Below, one piece after another: positions 34,284 through 48,500 of a stretch of 64,000 bases of DNA. Positions within the stretch are counted from its first letter, which is position 1, and every line of letters starts with the position of its first letter. The DNA is taken from contig OY282609.1 in the NCBI GenBank assembly GCA_958298945.1, positions 41,926,954 through 41,990,953 of the forward strand, given 5' to 3'. The notes under the pieces are model-generated. The model did not search any database. It worked only from the letters and a program-made list of their open reading frames with translations, and was not told where the DNA came from. This stretch comes from Atherix ibis. Taxonomy: Eukaryota; Arthropoda; Insecta; Diptera; Athericidae. The translations under genes were made by a program, and so were the position numbers.

Positions 34284-37200
34284 TTCAGTGATATTTTTCA
34301 AGAAGATTATTCAATGGTGTTTGCCAAGAGGAATATTCAGCGATATTTTTAAGGAAGAATATTCAGTGGTATTTTTCAAGAGGAATATTCAGTGGTATTT
34401 TTCAAGAGGAATATTCAGTGGTATTGTACAAGAGGAATATTCAGTGGTATTTTTCAAGAGGAAAACTCAGTTGTATTTTTTAAGAGGAGTACTCAGTGGT
34501 ATTTTTCAAGAGGAATATTCAGTGGTATTTTTCAAGAGGAATATTCAGTGGTATTTTTCAAGTGGAATATTCAGTGATATTTTTCAAGAGAAATATTCAG
34601 TGGTATTTTTCAAGAGGAATAATCAGTGGTATTTTTCAAGAGGAATATGAAGTGGTATTTTTCAAGAGGAATATTCAGTGGTATTTTTCAAGAGAAATAT
34701 TCGGTGGTATTTTTCAAGAAGAATATTAAGCGGTATTTTTCAAGAGGAATATTCAGTGGTAATTTCCAAGAGGAATATTCAGTGGTATTTTTAAAGAGGA
34801 ATATTAAGTGGTATTTTTCAAGAGGTATATTCGGTGGTATTTTTAAAGAGGAATATTCAGTGGTATTTGTCAAGAGGAATATTCAGTAGAATTTTTCAAG
34901 AGGAATATTCAGTGGTATTTTTCAATAGAAAAATTCAGTGGTATTTTTCAAGTGGAACATTGAGTGGTATTTTTCAAGAGGAATATTCAGTGGTATTTTT
35001 TAGAGAATTATTTAGTGGTATTTTTAAAGAGGAATATTCAGTGGTATTTTTCAAGAGGAATATTCAGTAGAATTTTTCAAGAGGAATATTCAGTGGTATT
35101 TTTCAAGAGAAAAATTCAGTTGTATTTTTCAAGTGGAACATTCAGTGGTATTTTTCAAGAGGAATATTCAGTGGTATTTTTCAGGAGGACTATTCAGTGA
35201 TATTTTTCAAGAAGAATATTCAGTGGTATTTTTAAAGAAGAATATTCAGTGGTATTTTTCAAGAGGAATATTAAGTGGTATTTTTCAAGAGAAAAACTCA
35301 GTTCTATTTTTTAAGAGGAGTATTCAGTGGTGTTTTTCAAGAGGAATATTCAGTGGTATTTTTCAAGAGGAATATTCAGTGGTATTTTTCAAGAGAAATA
35401 TTCAGTGGTATTTTTCAAGAGGAATTTTCAGTGGTATTTTTCAAGAGGAATATTCAGTGGTATTTTTCAAGAGGAATATTCAGTGGTATTTTTCAAGAGG
35501 AATATTCTGTGGTATTTTTTACGGGGAATATTCAGTGGTATTTTTCAAGACGAATAATCCGTGGTATTTTTCAAGAGGAATATTCAGTGGTATTTTTCAA
35601 GAGGAATATTCAGTGGTATTGTACAAGAGGAATATTCAGTGGTATTTTTCAAGAGGAATATTCAGTGGTATTTTTCAAGAGGAATATTCAGTGGTATTTT
35701 TCAAAACGGATATTCAGTGGTATTTTTCAAGAGTAATATTCAGTGGTATTTTTCAAGAGGAATATTCAGTGGTATTTTCCAAGAGAAATATTCAGTGGTA
35801 TTTTTAAAGAGTAATATTCAGTGGTATTTTTCAAGACGTATATTCAGCGGTATTTTAAAAGAAGAATATTTAGTGGTATTTTTCAAGAGGAATATTCAGT
35901 GGTATTTTTCAAGAGATATATTCAGTGGTATTTTTCAAGAGGATTATTCAGTGGTATTTTTAAAGAGTAATATTCAGTGGTATTTTTCAAGAGGAATATT
36001 CAGTGGTATTTTTCAAGAGGAATATTCAGTGGTATTTTTCAAGAGGAAAACTCAGTTGTATTTTTTAAGAGGAGTATTCAGAGGTGTTTTTCAAGAGGAA
36101 TATTCAGTGGTATTTTTCAAGAGGAATATTCAGTGGTATTTTTCAAAGGAAATATTCAATGGCATTTTTTAAGAGGAATATTCAGTGGAATTTGTCAAGA
36201 GGAATATTCAGTTGTATTTTTCAAGAGGAATATGCAGTCGTATTTTTAAAGAAGAATATTCAGTGGTATTTTTCAAGAGTAATATTCAGTGGTATTTTTC
36301 AAAGAGGAATATTCAGTGGTATTTTCCAAGAGAAATATTTAGTGGTATTTTTTTAAAGAGGAATATTCAGTAGTATTTTTCAAGTGGTATATTCAGTTGT
36401 ATTTTTAAAGAGGAATATTCAGTGGTGTTTTTTAAGAGGAATATTCAGTAGTATTTTTCAAGAGAAATATTCATTGGTATTTTTCAAGAGGATTATTCTG
36501 TGGTTTTTTCAAGAGGAATATTCAGTGGTATTTTTCAAGAGGAATAATCAGTGGTATTCTTCAAAAGAAATGTTAAGTGGTATTTTTCAAGACTAATATT
36601 CAGTGGTATTTTTTAAGAGTAATATTCAGTGATATTTTTCAATAAGATTATTCAATGGTGTTTGCCAAGAGGAATATTGAGCGATATTTTTAAAGAAGAA
36701 TATTCAGTGGTATTTTTCAAGAGGAATATTCAGTGGTATTTTTCAAGAGGAATATTCAGTGGTATTCTACAAGAGGAATATTCAGTGGTATTTTTCAAGA
36801 GGAAAACTCAGTTGTATTTTTTAAGAGGAGTACTCAGTGGTATTTTTCAAGAGGAATATTCAGTGGTATTTTTCAAGAGGAATATTCAGTGGTATTTTTC
36901 AAGTGGAATATTCAGTGATATTTTTCAAGAGAAATATTCAGTGGTATTTTTCAAGAGGAATAATCAGTGGTATTTTTCAAGAGGAATATGAAGTGGTATT
37001 TTTCAAGAGGAATATTCAGTGGTATTTTTCAAGAGAAATATTCGGTGGTATTTTTCAAGAAGAATATTAAGCGGTATTTTTCAAGAGGAATATTCAGTGG
37101 TAATTTCCAAGAGGAATATTCAGTGGTATTTTTAAAGAGGAATATTCAGTGGTATTTTTCAAGAGGTATATTCAGTGGTATTTTTAAAGAGGAATATTCA

Positions 37201-37460
37201 GTGGTATTTTTCAAGAGGAATATTCAGTGGTATTTTTCAAGAGGAATATTCAGTGGTATTTTCCAAGAAGAATATTCAGTGGTATTTTTAAAGAAGAATA
37301 TTCAGTGGTATTTTTCAAGACGTATATTCAGCGATATTTTAAAAGAGGAATATTTAGTGGTATTTTTCAAGAGGAATATTCAGTGGTATTTTTCAAGAGA
37401 TATATTCAGTGGTATTTTTCAAGAGGATTATTCAGTGGTATTTTTAAAGAGTAATATTCA

Positions 37461-38590
37461 GTGGTATTTTTCAAGAGGAATATTCAGTGGTATTTTTCAA
37501 GAGGAATATTCAGTGGTATTTTTCAAGAGGAAAACTCAGTTGTATTTTTTAAGAGGAGTATTCAGTGGTGTTTTTCGAGAGGAATATTCAGTGGTATTTT
37601 TCAAGAGGAATATTCAGTGGTATTTTTCAAGGGAAATATTCAATTGCATTTTTTAAGAGGAATGTTCAGTGGAATTTGTCAAGAGGAATATTCAGTTGTA
37701 TTTTTTAAGAGGAATATTCAGTCGTATTTTTAAAGAAGAATATTCAGTGGTATTTTTCAAGAGGAATATTCAGTGGTATTTTTTAGGAGGAATATTCAGT
37801 GGTATTTTTCAAGAGAAATATTCATTGGTATTTTTCAAGAGGATTATTCTGTGGTTTTTTCAAGAGGAATATTCAGTGGTATTTTTCAAGAGGAATAATC
37901 AGTGGTATTTTTTAAAAGAAATGTTAAGTGGTATTTTTCAAGATTAATATTCAGTGGTATTTTTTAAGAGTAATATTCAGTGATATTTTTCAATAAGATT
38001 ATTCAATGGTGTTTGCTAAGAGGAATATTCAGCGATATTTTTAAGGAAGAATATTCAGTGGTATTTTTCAAGAGGAATATTCAGTGGTATTTTTCAAGAG
38101 GAATATTCAGTGGTTTTCTACAAGAGGAATATTTAGTGGTATTTTTCAAGAGGAAAACTCAGTTGTATTTTTTAAGAGGAGTACTCAGTTTTTTTTTTCA
38201 AGAGGAATATTCAGTGGTATTTTTCAAGAGGAATATTCAGTGGTATTTTTCAAGTGGAATATTCAGTGATATTTTTCAAGAGAAATATTCAGTGGTATTT
38301 TTCAAGAGGAATAATCAGTGGTATTTTTCAAGAGGAATATGAAGTGGTATTTTTCAAGAGGAATATTCAGTGGTATTTTTCAAGAGAAATATTCGGTGGT
38401 ATTTTTCAAGAAGAATATTAAGCGGTATTTTTCAAGAGGAATATTCAGTGGTAATTTCCAAGAGGAATATTCAGTGGTATTTTTAAAGAGGAATATTCAG
38501 TGGTGTTTTTTAAGATGTATATTCAGTGGTATTTTTCAAGAGGAATATTCAGTGGTATTTTCCAAGAGGAATATTCAGTGGTATTTTTAA
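37461..38590 (+). repeat. 2,027-bp-shift repeat, copy 1
   Basis: Matches 39488-40617 with a 2,027-bp shift (78 units minus 1 bp). I noticed two substitutions, near 37660 (GAATGTTC against GAATATTC) and 38505 (GGTGTTTTTT against GGTATTTTTT). Both copies share the odd T10 tract in CAGTTTTTTTTTTCAAG. Confidence 0.82.
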
Positions 38591-39487
38591 AGAGGAATAT
38601 TCAGTGGTATTTTTCCAGACGTATATTCAGCGGTATTTTAAAAGAGGAATATTTAGTGGTATTTTTCAAGAGGAATATTCAGTGGTATTTTTCAAGTGGA
38701 ATATTCAGTGATATTTTTCAAGAGAAATATTCAGTGGTATTTTTCAAGAGGAATAATCAGTGGTATTTTTCAAGAGGAATATGAAGTGGTATTTTTCAAG
38801 AGGAATATTCAGTGGTATTTTTCAAGAGAAATATTCGGTGGTATTTTTCAAGAAGAATATTAAGCGGTATTTTTCAAGAGGAATATTCAGTGGTAATTTC
38901 CAAGAGGAATATTCAGTGGTATTTTTAAAGAGGAATATTCAGTGGTATTTTTCAAGAGGTATATTCAGTGGTATTTTTAAAGAGGAATATTCAGTGGTAT
39001 TTTTCAAGAGGAATATTCAGTGGTATTTTTCAAGAGGAATATTCAGTGGTATTTTCCAAGAAGAATATTCAGTGGTATTTTTAAAGAAGAATATTCAGTG
39101 GTATTTTTCAAGACGTATATTCAGCGGTATTTTAAAAGAGGAATATTTAGTGGTATTTTTCAAGAGGAATATTCAGTGGTATTTTTCAAGAGATATATTC
39201 AGTGGTATTTTTCAAGAGGATTATTCAGTGGTATTTTTAAAGAGTAATATTCAGTGGTATTTTTCAAGAGGAATATTCAGTGGTATTTTTCAAGAGGAAT
39301 ATTCAGTGGTATTTTTCAAGAGGAAAACTCAGTTGTATTTTTTAAGAGGAATATTCAGTGGTATTTTTCAAGAGGAATATTTAGTGGTATTTTTCAAGAG
39401 GAATATTCAGTGGTATTTTTCAAGAGATATATTCAGTGGTATTTTTCAAGAGGATTATTCAGTGGTATTTTTAAAGAGTAATATTCA

Positions 39488-40617
39488 GTGGTATTTTTCA
39501 AGAGGAATATTCAGTGGTATTTTTCAAGAGGAATATTCAGTGGTATTTTTCAAGAGGAAAACTCAGTTGTATTTTTTAAGAGGAGTATTCAGTGGTGTTT
39601 TTCGAGAGGAATATTCAGTGGTATTTTTCAAGAGGAATATTCAGTGGTATTTTTCAAGGGAAATATTCAATTGCATTTTTTAAGAGGAATATTCAGTGGA
39701 ATTTGTCAAGAGGAATATTCAGTTGTATTTTTTAAGAGGAATATTCAGTCGTATTTTTAAAGAAGAATATTCAGTGGTATTTTTCAAGAGGAATATTCAG
39801 TGGTATTTTTTAGGAGGAATATTCAGTGGTATTTTTTAAGAGAAATATTCATTGGTATTTTTCAAGAGGATTATTCTGTGGTTTTTTCAAGAGGAATATT
39901 CAGTAGTATTTTTCAAGAGGAATAATCAGTGGTATTTTTTAAAAGAAATGTTAAGTGGTATTTTTCAAGATTAATATTCAGTGGTATTTTTTAAGAGTAA
40001 TATTCAGTGATATTTTTCAATAAGATTATTCAATGGTGTTTGCTAAGAGGAATATTCAGCGATATTTTTAAGGAAGAATATTCAGTGGTATTTTTCAAGA
40101 GGAATATTCAGTGGTATTTTTCAAGAGGAATATTCAGTGGTTTTCTACAAGAGGAATATTTAGTGGTATTTTTCAAGAGGAAAACTCAGTTGTATTTTTT
40201 AAGAGGAGTACTCAGTTTTTTTTTTCAAGAGGAATATTCAGTGGTATTTTTCAAGAGGAATATTCAGTGGTATTTTTCAAGTGGAATATTCAGTGATATT
40301 TTTCAAGAGAAATATTCAGTGGTATTTTTCAAGAGGAATAATCAGTGGTATTTTTCAAGAGGAATATGAAGTGGTATTTTTCAAGAGGAATATTCAGTGG
40401 TATTTTTCAAGAGAAATATTCGGTGGTATTTTTCAAGAAGAATATTAAGCGGTATTTTTCAAGAGGAATATTCAGTGGTAATTTCCAAGAGGAATATTCA
40501 GTGGTATTTTTAAAGAGGAATATTCAGTGGTATTTTTTAAGATGTATATTCAGTGGTATTTTTCAAGAGGAATATTCAGTGGTATTTTCCAAGAGGAATA
40601 TTCAGTGGTATTTTTAA
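39488..40617 (+). repeat. 2,027-bp-shift repeat, copy 2
   Basis: Second copy of 37461-38590. Just upstream, a nine-unit (234-bp) duplication at about 39254-39487 inserts an extra string between the two higher-order copies. Confidence 0.8.
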
Positions 40618-41438
40618 AGAGGAATATTCAGTGGTATTTTTCCAGACGTATATTCAGCGGTATTTTAAAAGAGGAATATTTAGTGGTATTTTTCAAGAGG
40701 AATATTCAGTGGTATTTTTCAAGAGATATATTCAGTGGTATTTTTAAAGAGGATTATTCAGTGGTATTTTTAAAGAGTAATATTCAGTGGTATTTTTCAA
40801 GAGGAATATTCAGTGGTATTTTTCAAGAGGAATATTCAGTGGTATTTTTCAAGAGGAAAACTCAGTTGTATTTTTTAAGAGGAGTATTCAGTGGTGTTTT
40901 TCAAGAGGAATATTCAGTGGTATTTTTCGAGAGGAATATTCAGTGGTATTTTTCAAGGGAAATATTCAATGGCATTTTTTAAGAGGAATATTCAGTGGAA
41001 TTTGTCAAGAGGAATATTCAGTTGTATTTTTCAAGAGGAATATTCAGTCGTATTTTTAAAGAAGAATATTCAGTGGTATTTTTCAAGAGTAATATTCAGT
41101 GGTATTTTTCAAAGAGGAATATTCAGTGGTATTTTCTAAGAGAATTATTTAGTGGTATTTTTTTAAAGAGGAATATTCAGTAGTATTTTTCAAGTGGTAT
41201 ATTCAGTTGTATTTTGAAAGAGGAATATTCAGTGGTATTTTTTAAGAGGAATATTCAGTGGTATTTTTCAAGAGAAATATTCATTGGTATTTTTCAAGAG
41301 GATTATTCTGTGGTTTTTTCAAGAGGAATATTCAGTGGTATTTTTCAAGAGGAATAATCAGTGGTATTTTTCAAAAGAAATGTTAAGTGGTATTTTTCAA
41401 GATTAATATTCAGTGGTATTTTTTAAGAGTAATATTCA

Positions 41439-44246
41439 GTGATATTTTTCAATAAGATTATTCAATGGTGTTTGCCAAGAGGAATATTCAGCGATATTTT
41501 TAAGGAAGAATATTCAGTGGTATTTTTCAAGAGGAATATTCAGTGGTATTTTTCAAGAGGAATATTCAGTGGTATTCTACAAGAGGAATATTCAGTGGCA
41601 TTTTTCAAGAGGAAAACTCAGTTGTATTTTTTAAGAGGAGTACACAGTGGTATTTTTCAAGAGGAATATTCAGTGGTATTTTTCAAGTGGAATATTCAGT
41701 GGTATTTTTCAAGTGGAATATTCAGTGATATTTTTCAAGAGAAATATTCAGTGGTATTTTTCAAGAGGAATAATCAGTGGTTTTTTTCAAGAGGAATATG
41801 AAGTGGTATTTTTCAAGAGGAATATTCAGTGGTATTTTTCAAGAGAAATATTCGGTGGTATTTTTCAAGAAGAATATTAAGCGGTATTTTTCAAGAGGAA
41901 TATTCAGTGGTAATTTCCAATAGGAATATTCAGTGGTATTTTTAAAGAGGAATATTCAGTGGTATTTTTCAAGAGGTATATTCAGTGGTATTTTTAAAGA
42001 GGAATATTCAGTGGTATTTTTCAAGAGGAATATTCAGTAGAATTTTTCAAGAGGAATATTCAGTGGTATTTTTCAAGAGAAAAATTCAGTGGTATTTTTC
42101 AAGTGGAACATTCAGTGGTATTTTTCAAGAGGAATATTCAGTGGTATTTTTAAGAGAAATATTTAGTGGTATTTTTAAAGAGGAATATTCAGTGGTATTT
42201 TTAAAGAAGAATATTCAGTGGTATTTTTCAAGAGGAATATTAAGTGGTATTTTTCAAGAGAAAAACTCAGTTGTATTTTTTAAGAGGAGTATTCAGTGGT
42301 GTTTTTCAAGAGGAATATTCAGTGGTATTTTTCAAGAGGAATATTCAGTGGTATTTTTCAAGAGAAATATTCAGTGGTATTTTTCAAGAGGAATATTCGG
42401 TGGTATTTTTCAAGAGGAATATTCAGTGGTATTTTTCAAGAGGAATATTCAGTGGTATTTTTCAAAACGAATATTCTGTGGTATTTTTCAAGGGGAATAT
42501 TCAGTGGTATTTTTCAAGACGAATAATCTGTGGTATTTTTCAAGAGGAATATTCAGTGGTATTTTTCAAGGGGAATATTCAATGGTATTTTTTAAGAGGA
42601 ATATTCAGTGGTATTTTTCAAGAGGAATATTCAGTGGTATTTTTCAAGAGGAATATTCAGTGGTATTTTTCAAAATGGATATTCAGTGGTATTTTTCAAG
42701 AATAATATTCAGTGGTATTTTTCAAGAGGAATATTCAGTGGTATTTTCCAAGAGGAATATTCAGTGGTATTTTTAAAGAGGAATATTTAGTGGCATTTTT
42801 CAAGACGTATATTCAGCGGTATTTTAAAAGAGGAATATTTAGTGGTATGTTTCAAGAGGAATATACAGTGGTATTTTTCAAGAGATATATTCAGTGGTAT
42901 TTTTCAAGAGGATTATTCAGTGGTATTTTTAAAGAATAATATTCAGTGGTATTTTTCAAGAGGAATATTCAGTGGTATTTTTCAAGAGGAATATTCAGTG
43001 GTATTTTTCAAGAGGAAAACTCAGTTGTATTTTTTAAGAGGAGTATTCAGTGGTGTTTTTCAAGAGGAATATTCAATGGTATTTTTCAAGAGGAATATTC
43101 AGTGGTATTTTTCAAGGGAAATATTCAATGGCATTTTTTAAGAGGAATATTCAGTGGAATTTGTCAAGAGGAATATTCAGTTGTATTTTTCAAGAGGAAT
43201 ATTCAGTCGTATTTTTAAAGAAGGAAATTCAGTGGTATTTTTCAAGAGAAAAATTCAGTGGTATTTTTCAAGTGGAACATTCAGTGGTATTTTTCAAGAG
43301 GAATATTCAGTGGTATTTTTAAGAGAAATATTTAGTGGTATTTTTAAAGAGGAATATTCAGTGGTATTTTTAAAGAAGAATATTCAGTGGTATTTTTCAA
43401 GAGGAATATTAAGTGGTATTTTTCAAGAGAAAAACTCAGTTGTATTTTTTAAGAAGAGTATTCAGTGGTGTTTTTCAAGAGGAATATTCAGTGGTATTTT
43501 TCAAGAGGAATATTCGGTGGTATTTTTCAAGAGAAATATTCAGTGGTATTTTTCAAGAGGTATATTCAGTGGTATTTTTAAAGAGTAATATTCAGTGGTA
43601 TTTTTCAAGAGGAATATTCAGTGGTATTTTTCAAGAGGAATATTCAGTGGTATTTTTCAAGAGGAAAACTCAGTTGTATTTTTTAAGAGGAGTATTCAGT
43701 GGTGTTTTTCAAGAGGAATATTCAGTGGTATTTTTCGAGAGGAATATTCAGTGGTATTTTTCAAGGGAAATATTCAATGGCATTTTTTAAGAGGAATATT
43801 CAGTGGAATTTGTCAAGAGGAATATTCAGTTGTATTTTTCAAGAGGAATATTCAGTCGTATTTTTAAAGAAGAATATTCAGTGGTATTTTTCAAGAGTAA
43901 TATTCAGTGGTATTTTTCAAAGAGGAATATTCAGTGGTATTTTCTAAGAGAATTATTTAGTGGTATTTTTTTAAAGAGGAATATTCAGTAGTATTTTTCA
44001 AGTGGTATATTCAGTTGTATTTTGAAAGAGGAATATTCAGTGGTATTTTTTAAGAGGAATATTCAGTGGTATTTTTCAAGAGAAATATTCATTGGTATTT
44101 TTCAAGAGGATTATTCTGTGGTTTTTTCAAGAGGAATATTCAGTGGTATTTTTCAAGAGGAATAATCAGTGGTATTTTTCAAAAGAAATGTTAAGTGGTA
44201 TTTTTCAAGATTAATATTCAGTGGTGTTTTTTAAGAGTAATATTCA
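41439..44246 (+). repeat. higher-order repeat C, copy 1 (2,808 bp)
   Basis: First of three consecutive copies marked by TTTTTCAATAAGATTATTC and CAATGGTGTTTGCC. The shift to copy 2 is exactly 108 units. It includes GGTATTCTACAAG, AATTTCCAATAGG and GAATAATCTGTGG variants. Confidence 0.85.
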
Positions 44247-46872
44247 GTGATATTTTTCAATAAGATTATTCAATGGTGTTTGCCAAGAGGAATATTCAGC
44301 GATATTTTTAAGGAAGAATATTCAGTGGTATTTTTCAAGAGGAATATTCAGTGGTATTTTTCAAGAGGAATATTCAGTGGTATTCTACAAGAGGAATATT
44401 CAGTGGTATTTTTCAAGAGGAAAACTCAGTTGTATTTTTTAAGAGGAGTACTCAGTGGTATTTTTCAAGAGGAATATTCAGTGGTATTTTTCAAATGGAA
44501 TATTCAGTGGTATTTTTCAAGTGGAATATTCAGTGATATTTTTCAAGAGAAATATTCAGTGGTATTTTTCAAGAGGAATAATCAGTGGTATTTTTCAAGA
44601 GGAATATGAAGTGGTATTTTTCAAGAGGAATATTCAGTGGTATTTTTCAAGAGAAATATTCGGTGGTATTTTTCAAGAAGAATATTAAGCGGTATTTTTC
44701 AAGAGGAATATTCAGTGGTAATTTCCAATAGGAATATTCAGTGGTATTTTTAAAGAGGAATATTCAGTGGTATTTTTCAAGAGGTATATTCAGTGGTATT
44801 TTTAAAGAGGAATATTCGGTGGTATTTTTCAAGAGGAATATTCAATAGAATTTTTCAAGAGGAATATTCAGTGGTATTTTTCAAGAGAAAAATTCAGTGG
44901 TATTTTTCAAGTGGAACATTCAGTGGTATTTTTCAAGAGGAATATTCAGTGGTATTTTTAAGAGAAATATTTAGTGGTATTTTTAAAGAGAAATATTCAG
45001 TGGTATTTTTAAAGAGGAATATTCAGTGGTATTTTTCAAGAGGAATATTAAGTGGTATTTTTCAAGAGAAAAACTCAGTTGTATTTTTTAAGAGGAGTAT
45101 TCAGTGGTGTTTTTCAAGAGGAATATTCAGTGGTATTTTTCAAGAGGAATATTCAGTGGTATTTTTCAAGAGAAATATTCAGTGGTATTTTTCAAGAGGA
45201 ATATTCGGTGGTATTTTTCAAGAGGAATATTCAGTGGTATTTTTCAAGAGGAATATTCAGTGGTATTTTTCAAAACGAATATTCTGTGGTATTTTTCAAG
45301 GGGAATATTCAGTGGTATTTTTCAAGACGAATAATCCGTAGTATTTTTCAAGAGGAATATTCAGTGGTATTTTTCAAGAGGAATATTCAGTGGTATTTTT
45401 AAAGAGGAATATTTAGTGGCATTTTTCAAGACGTATATTCAGCGGTATTTTAAAAGAGGAATATTTAGTGGTATGTTTCAAGAGGAATATTCAGTGGTAT
45501 TTTTCAAGAGATATATTCAGTGGTATTTTTCAAGAGGATTATTCAGTGGTATTTTTAAAGAATAATATTCAGTGGTATTTTTCAAGAGGAATATTCAGTG
45601 GTATTTTTCAAGAGGAATATTCAGTGGTATTTTTCAAGAGGAAAACTCAGTTGTATTTTTTAAGAGGAGTATTCAGTGGTGTTTTTCAAGAGGAATATTC
45701 AATGGTATTTTTCAAGAGGAATATTCAGTGGTATTTTTCAAGGGAAATATTCAATGGCATTTTTTAAGAGGAATATTCAGTGGAATTTGTCAAGAGGAAT
45801 ATTCAGTTGTATTTTTCAAGAGGAATATTCAGTCGTATTTTTAAAGAAGGAAATTCAGTGGTATTTTTCAAGAGAAAAATTCAGTGGTATTTTTCAAGTG
45901 GAACATTCAGTGGTATTTTTCAAGAGGAATATTCAGTGGTATTTTTAAGAGAAATATTTAGTGGTATTTTTAAAGAGGAATATTCAGTGGTATTTTTAAA
46001 GAAGAATATTCAGTGGTATTTTTCAAGAGGAATATTAAGTGGTATTTTTCAAGAAAAAAACTCAGTTGTATTTTTTAAGAGGAGTATTCAGTGGTGTTTT
46101 TCAAGAGGAATATTCAGTGGTATTTTTCAAGAGGAATATTCAGTGGTATTTTTCAAGAGAAATATTCAGTGGTATTTTTCAAGAGGTATATTCAGTGGTA
46201 TTTTTAAAGAGTAATATTCAGTGGTATTTTTCAAGAGGAATATTCAGTGGTATTTTTCAAGAGGAATATTCAGTGGTATTTTTCAAGAGGAAAACTCAGT
46301 TGTATTTTTTAAGAGGAGTATTCAGTGGTGTTTTTCAAGAGGAATATTCAGTGGTATTTTTCGAGAGGAATATTCAGTGGTATTTTTCAAGGGAAATATT
46401 CAATGGCATTTTTTAAGAGGAATATTCAGTGGAATTTGTCAAGAGGAATATTCAGTTGTATTTTTCAAGAGGAATATTCAGTCGTATTTTTAAAGAAGAA
46501 TATTCAGTGGTATTTTTCAAGAGTAATATTCAGTGGTATTTTTCAAAGAGGAATATTCAGTGGTATTTTCTAAGAGAATTATTTAGTGGTATTTTTTTAA
46601 AGAGGAATATTCAGTAGTATTTTTCAAGTGGTATATTCAGTTGTATTTTGAAAGAGGAATATTCAGTGGTATTTTTTAAGAGGAATATTCAGTGGTATTT
46701 TTCAAGAGAAATATTCATTGGTATTTTTCAAGAGGATTATTCTGTGGTTTTTTCAAGAGGAATATTCAGTGGTATTTTTCAAGAGGAATAATCAGTGGTA
46801 TTTTTCAAAAGAAATGTTAAGTGGTATTTTTCAAGATTAATATTCAGTGGTATTTTTTAAGAGTAATATTCA
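44247..46872 (+). repeat. higher-order repeat C, copy 2 (2,626 bp)
   Basis: Second copy, seven units shorter than copy 1; the missing units lie around 45.38-45.40 kb. The shift to the third copy is 2,626 bp (101 units), falling to 2,574 bp (99 units) past about 47.0 kb. Confidence 0.85.
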
Positions 46873-48500
46873 GTGATATTTTTCAATAAGATTATTCAAT
46901 GGTGTTTGCCAAGAGGAATATTCAGCGATATTTTTAAGGAAGAATATTCAGTGGTATTTTTCAAGAGGAATATTCAGTGGTATTTTTCAAGAGGAATATT
47001 CAGTGGTATTCTACAAGAGGAATATTCAGTGGTATTTTTCAAGAGGAATATTCAGTGGTATTTTTCAAATGGAATATTCAGTGGTATTTTTCAAGTGGAA
47101 TATTCAGTGATATTTTTCAAGAGAAATATTCAGTGGTATTTTTCAAGAGGAATAATCAGTGGTATTTTTCAAGAGGAATATGAAGTGGTATTTTTCAAGA
47201 GGAATATTCAGTGGTATTTTTCAAGAGAAATATTCGGTGGTATTTTTCAAGAAGAATATTAAGCGATATTTTTCAAGAGGAATATTCAGTGGTAATTTCC
47301 AATAGGAATATTCAGTGGTATTTTTAAAGAGGAATATTCAGTGGTATTTTTCAAGAGGTATATTCAGTGGTATTTTTAAAGAGGAATATTCAGTGGTATT
47401 TTTCAAGAGGAATATTCAGTAGAATTTTTCAAGAGGAATATTCAGTGGTATTTTTCAAGAGAAAAATTCAGTGGTATTTTTCAAGTGGAACATTCAGTGG
47501 TATTTTTCAAGAGGAATATTCAGTGGTATTTTTAAGAGAAATATTTAGTGGTATTTTTAAAGAGGAATATTCAGTGGTATTTTTAAAGAAGAATATTCAG
47601 TGGTATTTTTCAAGAGGAATATTAAGTGGTATTTTTCAAGAGAAAAACTCAGTTGTATTTTTTAAGAGGAGTATTCAGTGGTGTTTTTCAAGAGGAATAT
47701 TCAGTGGTATTTTTCAAGAGGAATATTCAGTGGTATTTTTCAAGAGAAATATTCAGTGGTATTTTTCAAGAGGAATATTCGGTGGTATTTTTCAAGAGGA
47801 ATATTCAGTGGTATTTTTCAAGAGGAATATTCAGTGGTATTTTTCAAAACGAATATTCTGTGGTATTTTTCAAGGGGAATATTCAGTGGTATTTTTCAAG
47901 ACGAATAATCCGTGGTATTTTTCAAGAGGAATATTCAGTGGTATTTTTTAAGGGGAATATTCAATGGTATTTTTTAAGAGGAATATTCAGTGGTATTTTT
48001 CAAGAGGAATATTCAGTGGTATTTTACAAGAGGAATATTCAGTGGTATTTTTCAAAATGGATATTCAGTGGTATTTTTCAAGAATAATATTCAGTGGTAT
48101 TTTTCAAGAGGAATATTCAGTGGTATTTTCCAAGAGGAATATTCAGTGGTATTTTTAAAGAGGAATATTTAGTGGCATTTTTCAAGACGTATATTCAGCG
48201 GTATTTTAAAAGAGGAATATTTAGTGGTATATTTCAAGAGGAATATTCAGTGGTATTTTTCAAGAGATATATTCAGTGGTATTTTTCAAGAGGATTATTC
48301 AGTGGTATTTTTAAAGAATAATATTCAGTGGTATTTTTAAAGAGGAATATTCAGTTGTATTTTTTAAGAGGAGTATTCAGTGGTGTTTTTCAAGAGGAAT
48401 ATTCAATGGTATTTTTCAAGAGGAATATTCAGTGGTATTTTTCAAGGGAAATATTCAATGGCATTTTTTAAGAGGAATATTCAGTGGAATTTGTCAAGAG
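46873..48500 (+). repeat. higher-order repeat C, copy 3, partial
   Basis: Third copy. Two units containing AGGAAAACTCAG and AGGAGTACTCAG, present in copies 1 and 2, are deleted near 47.04 kb. Similarity fades around 48.5 kb, where the A-tract-rich domain begins. Confidence 0.78.
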
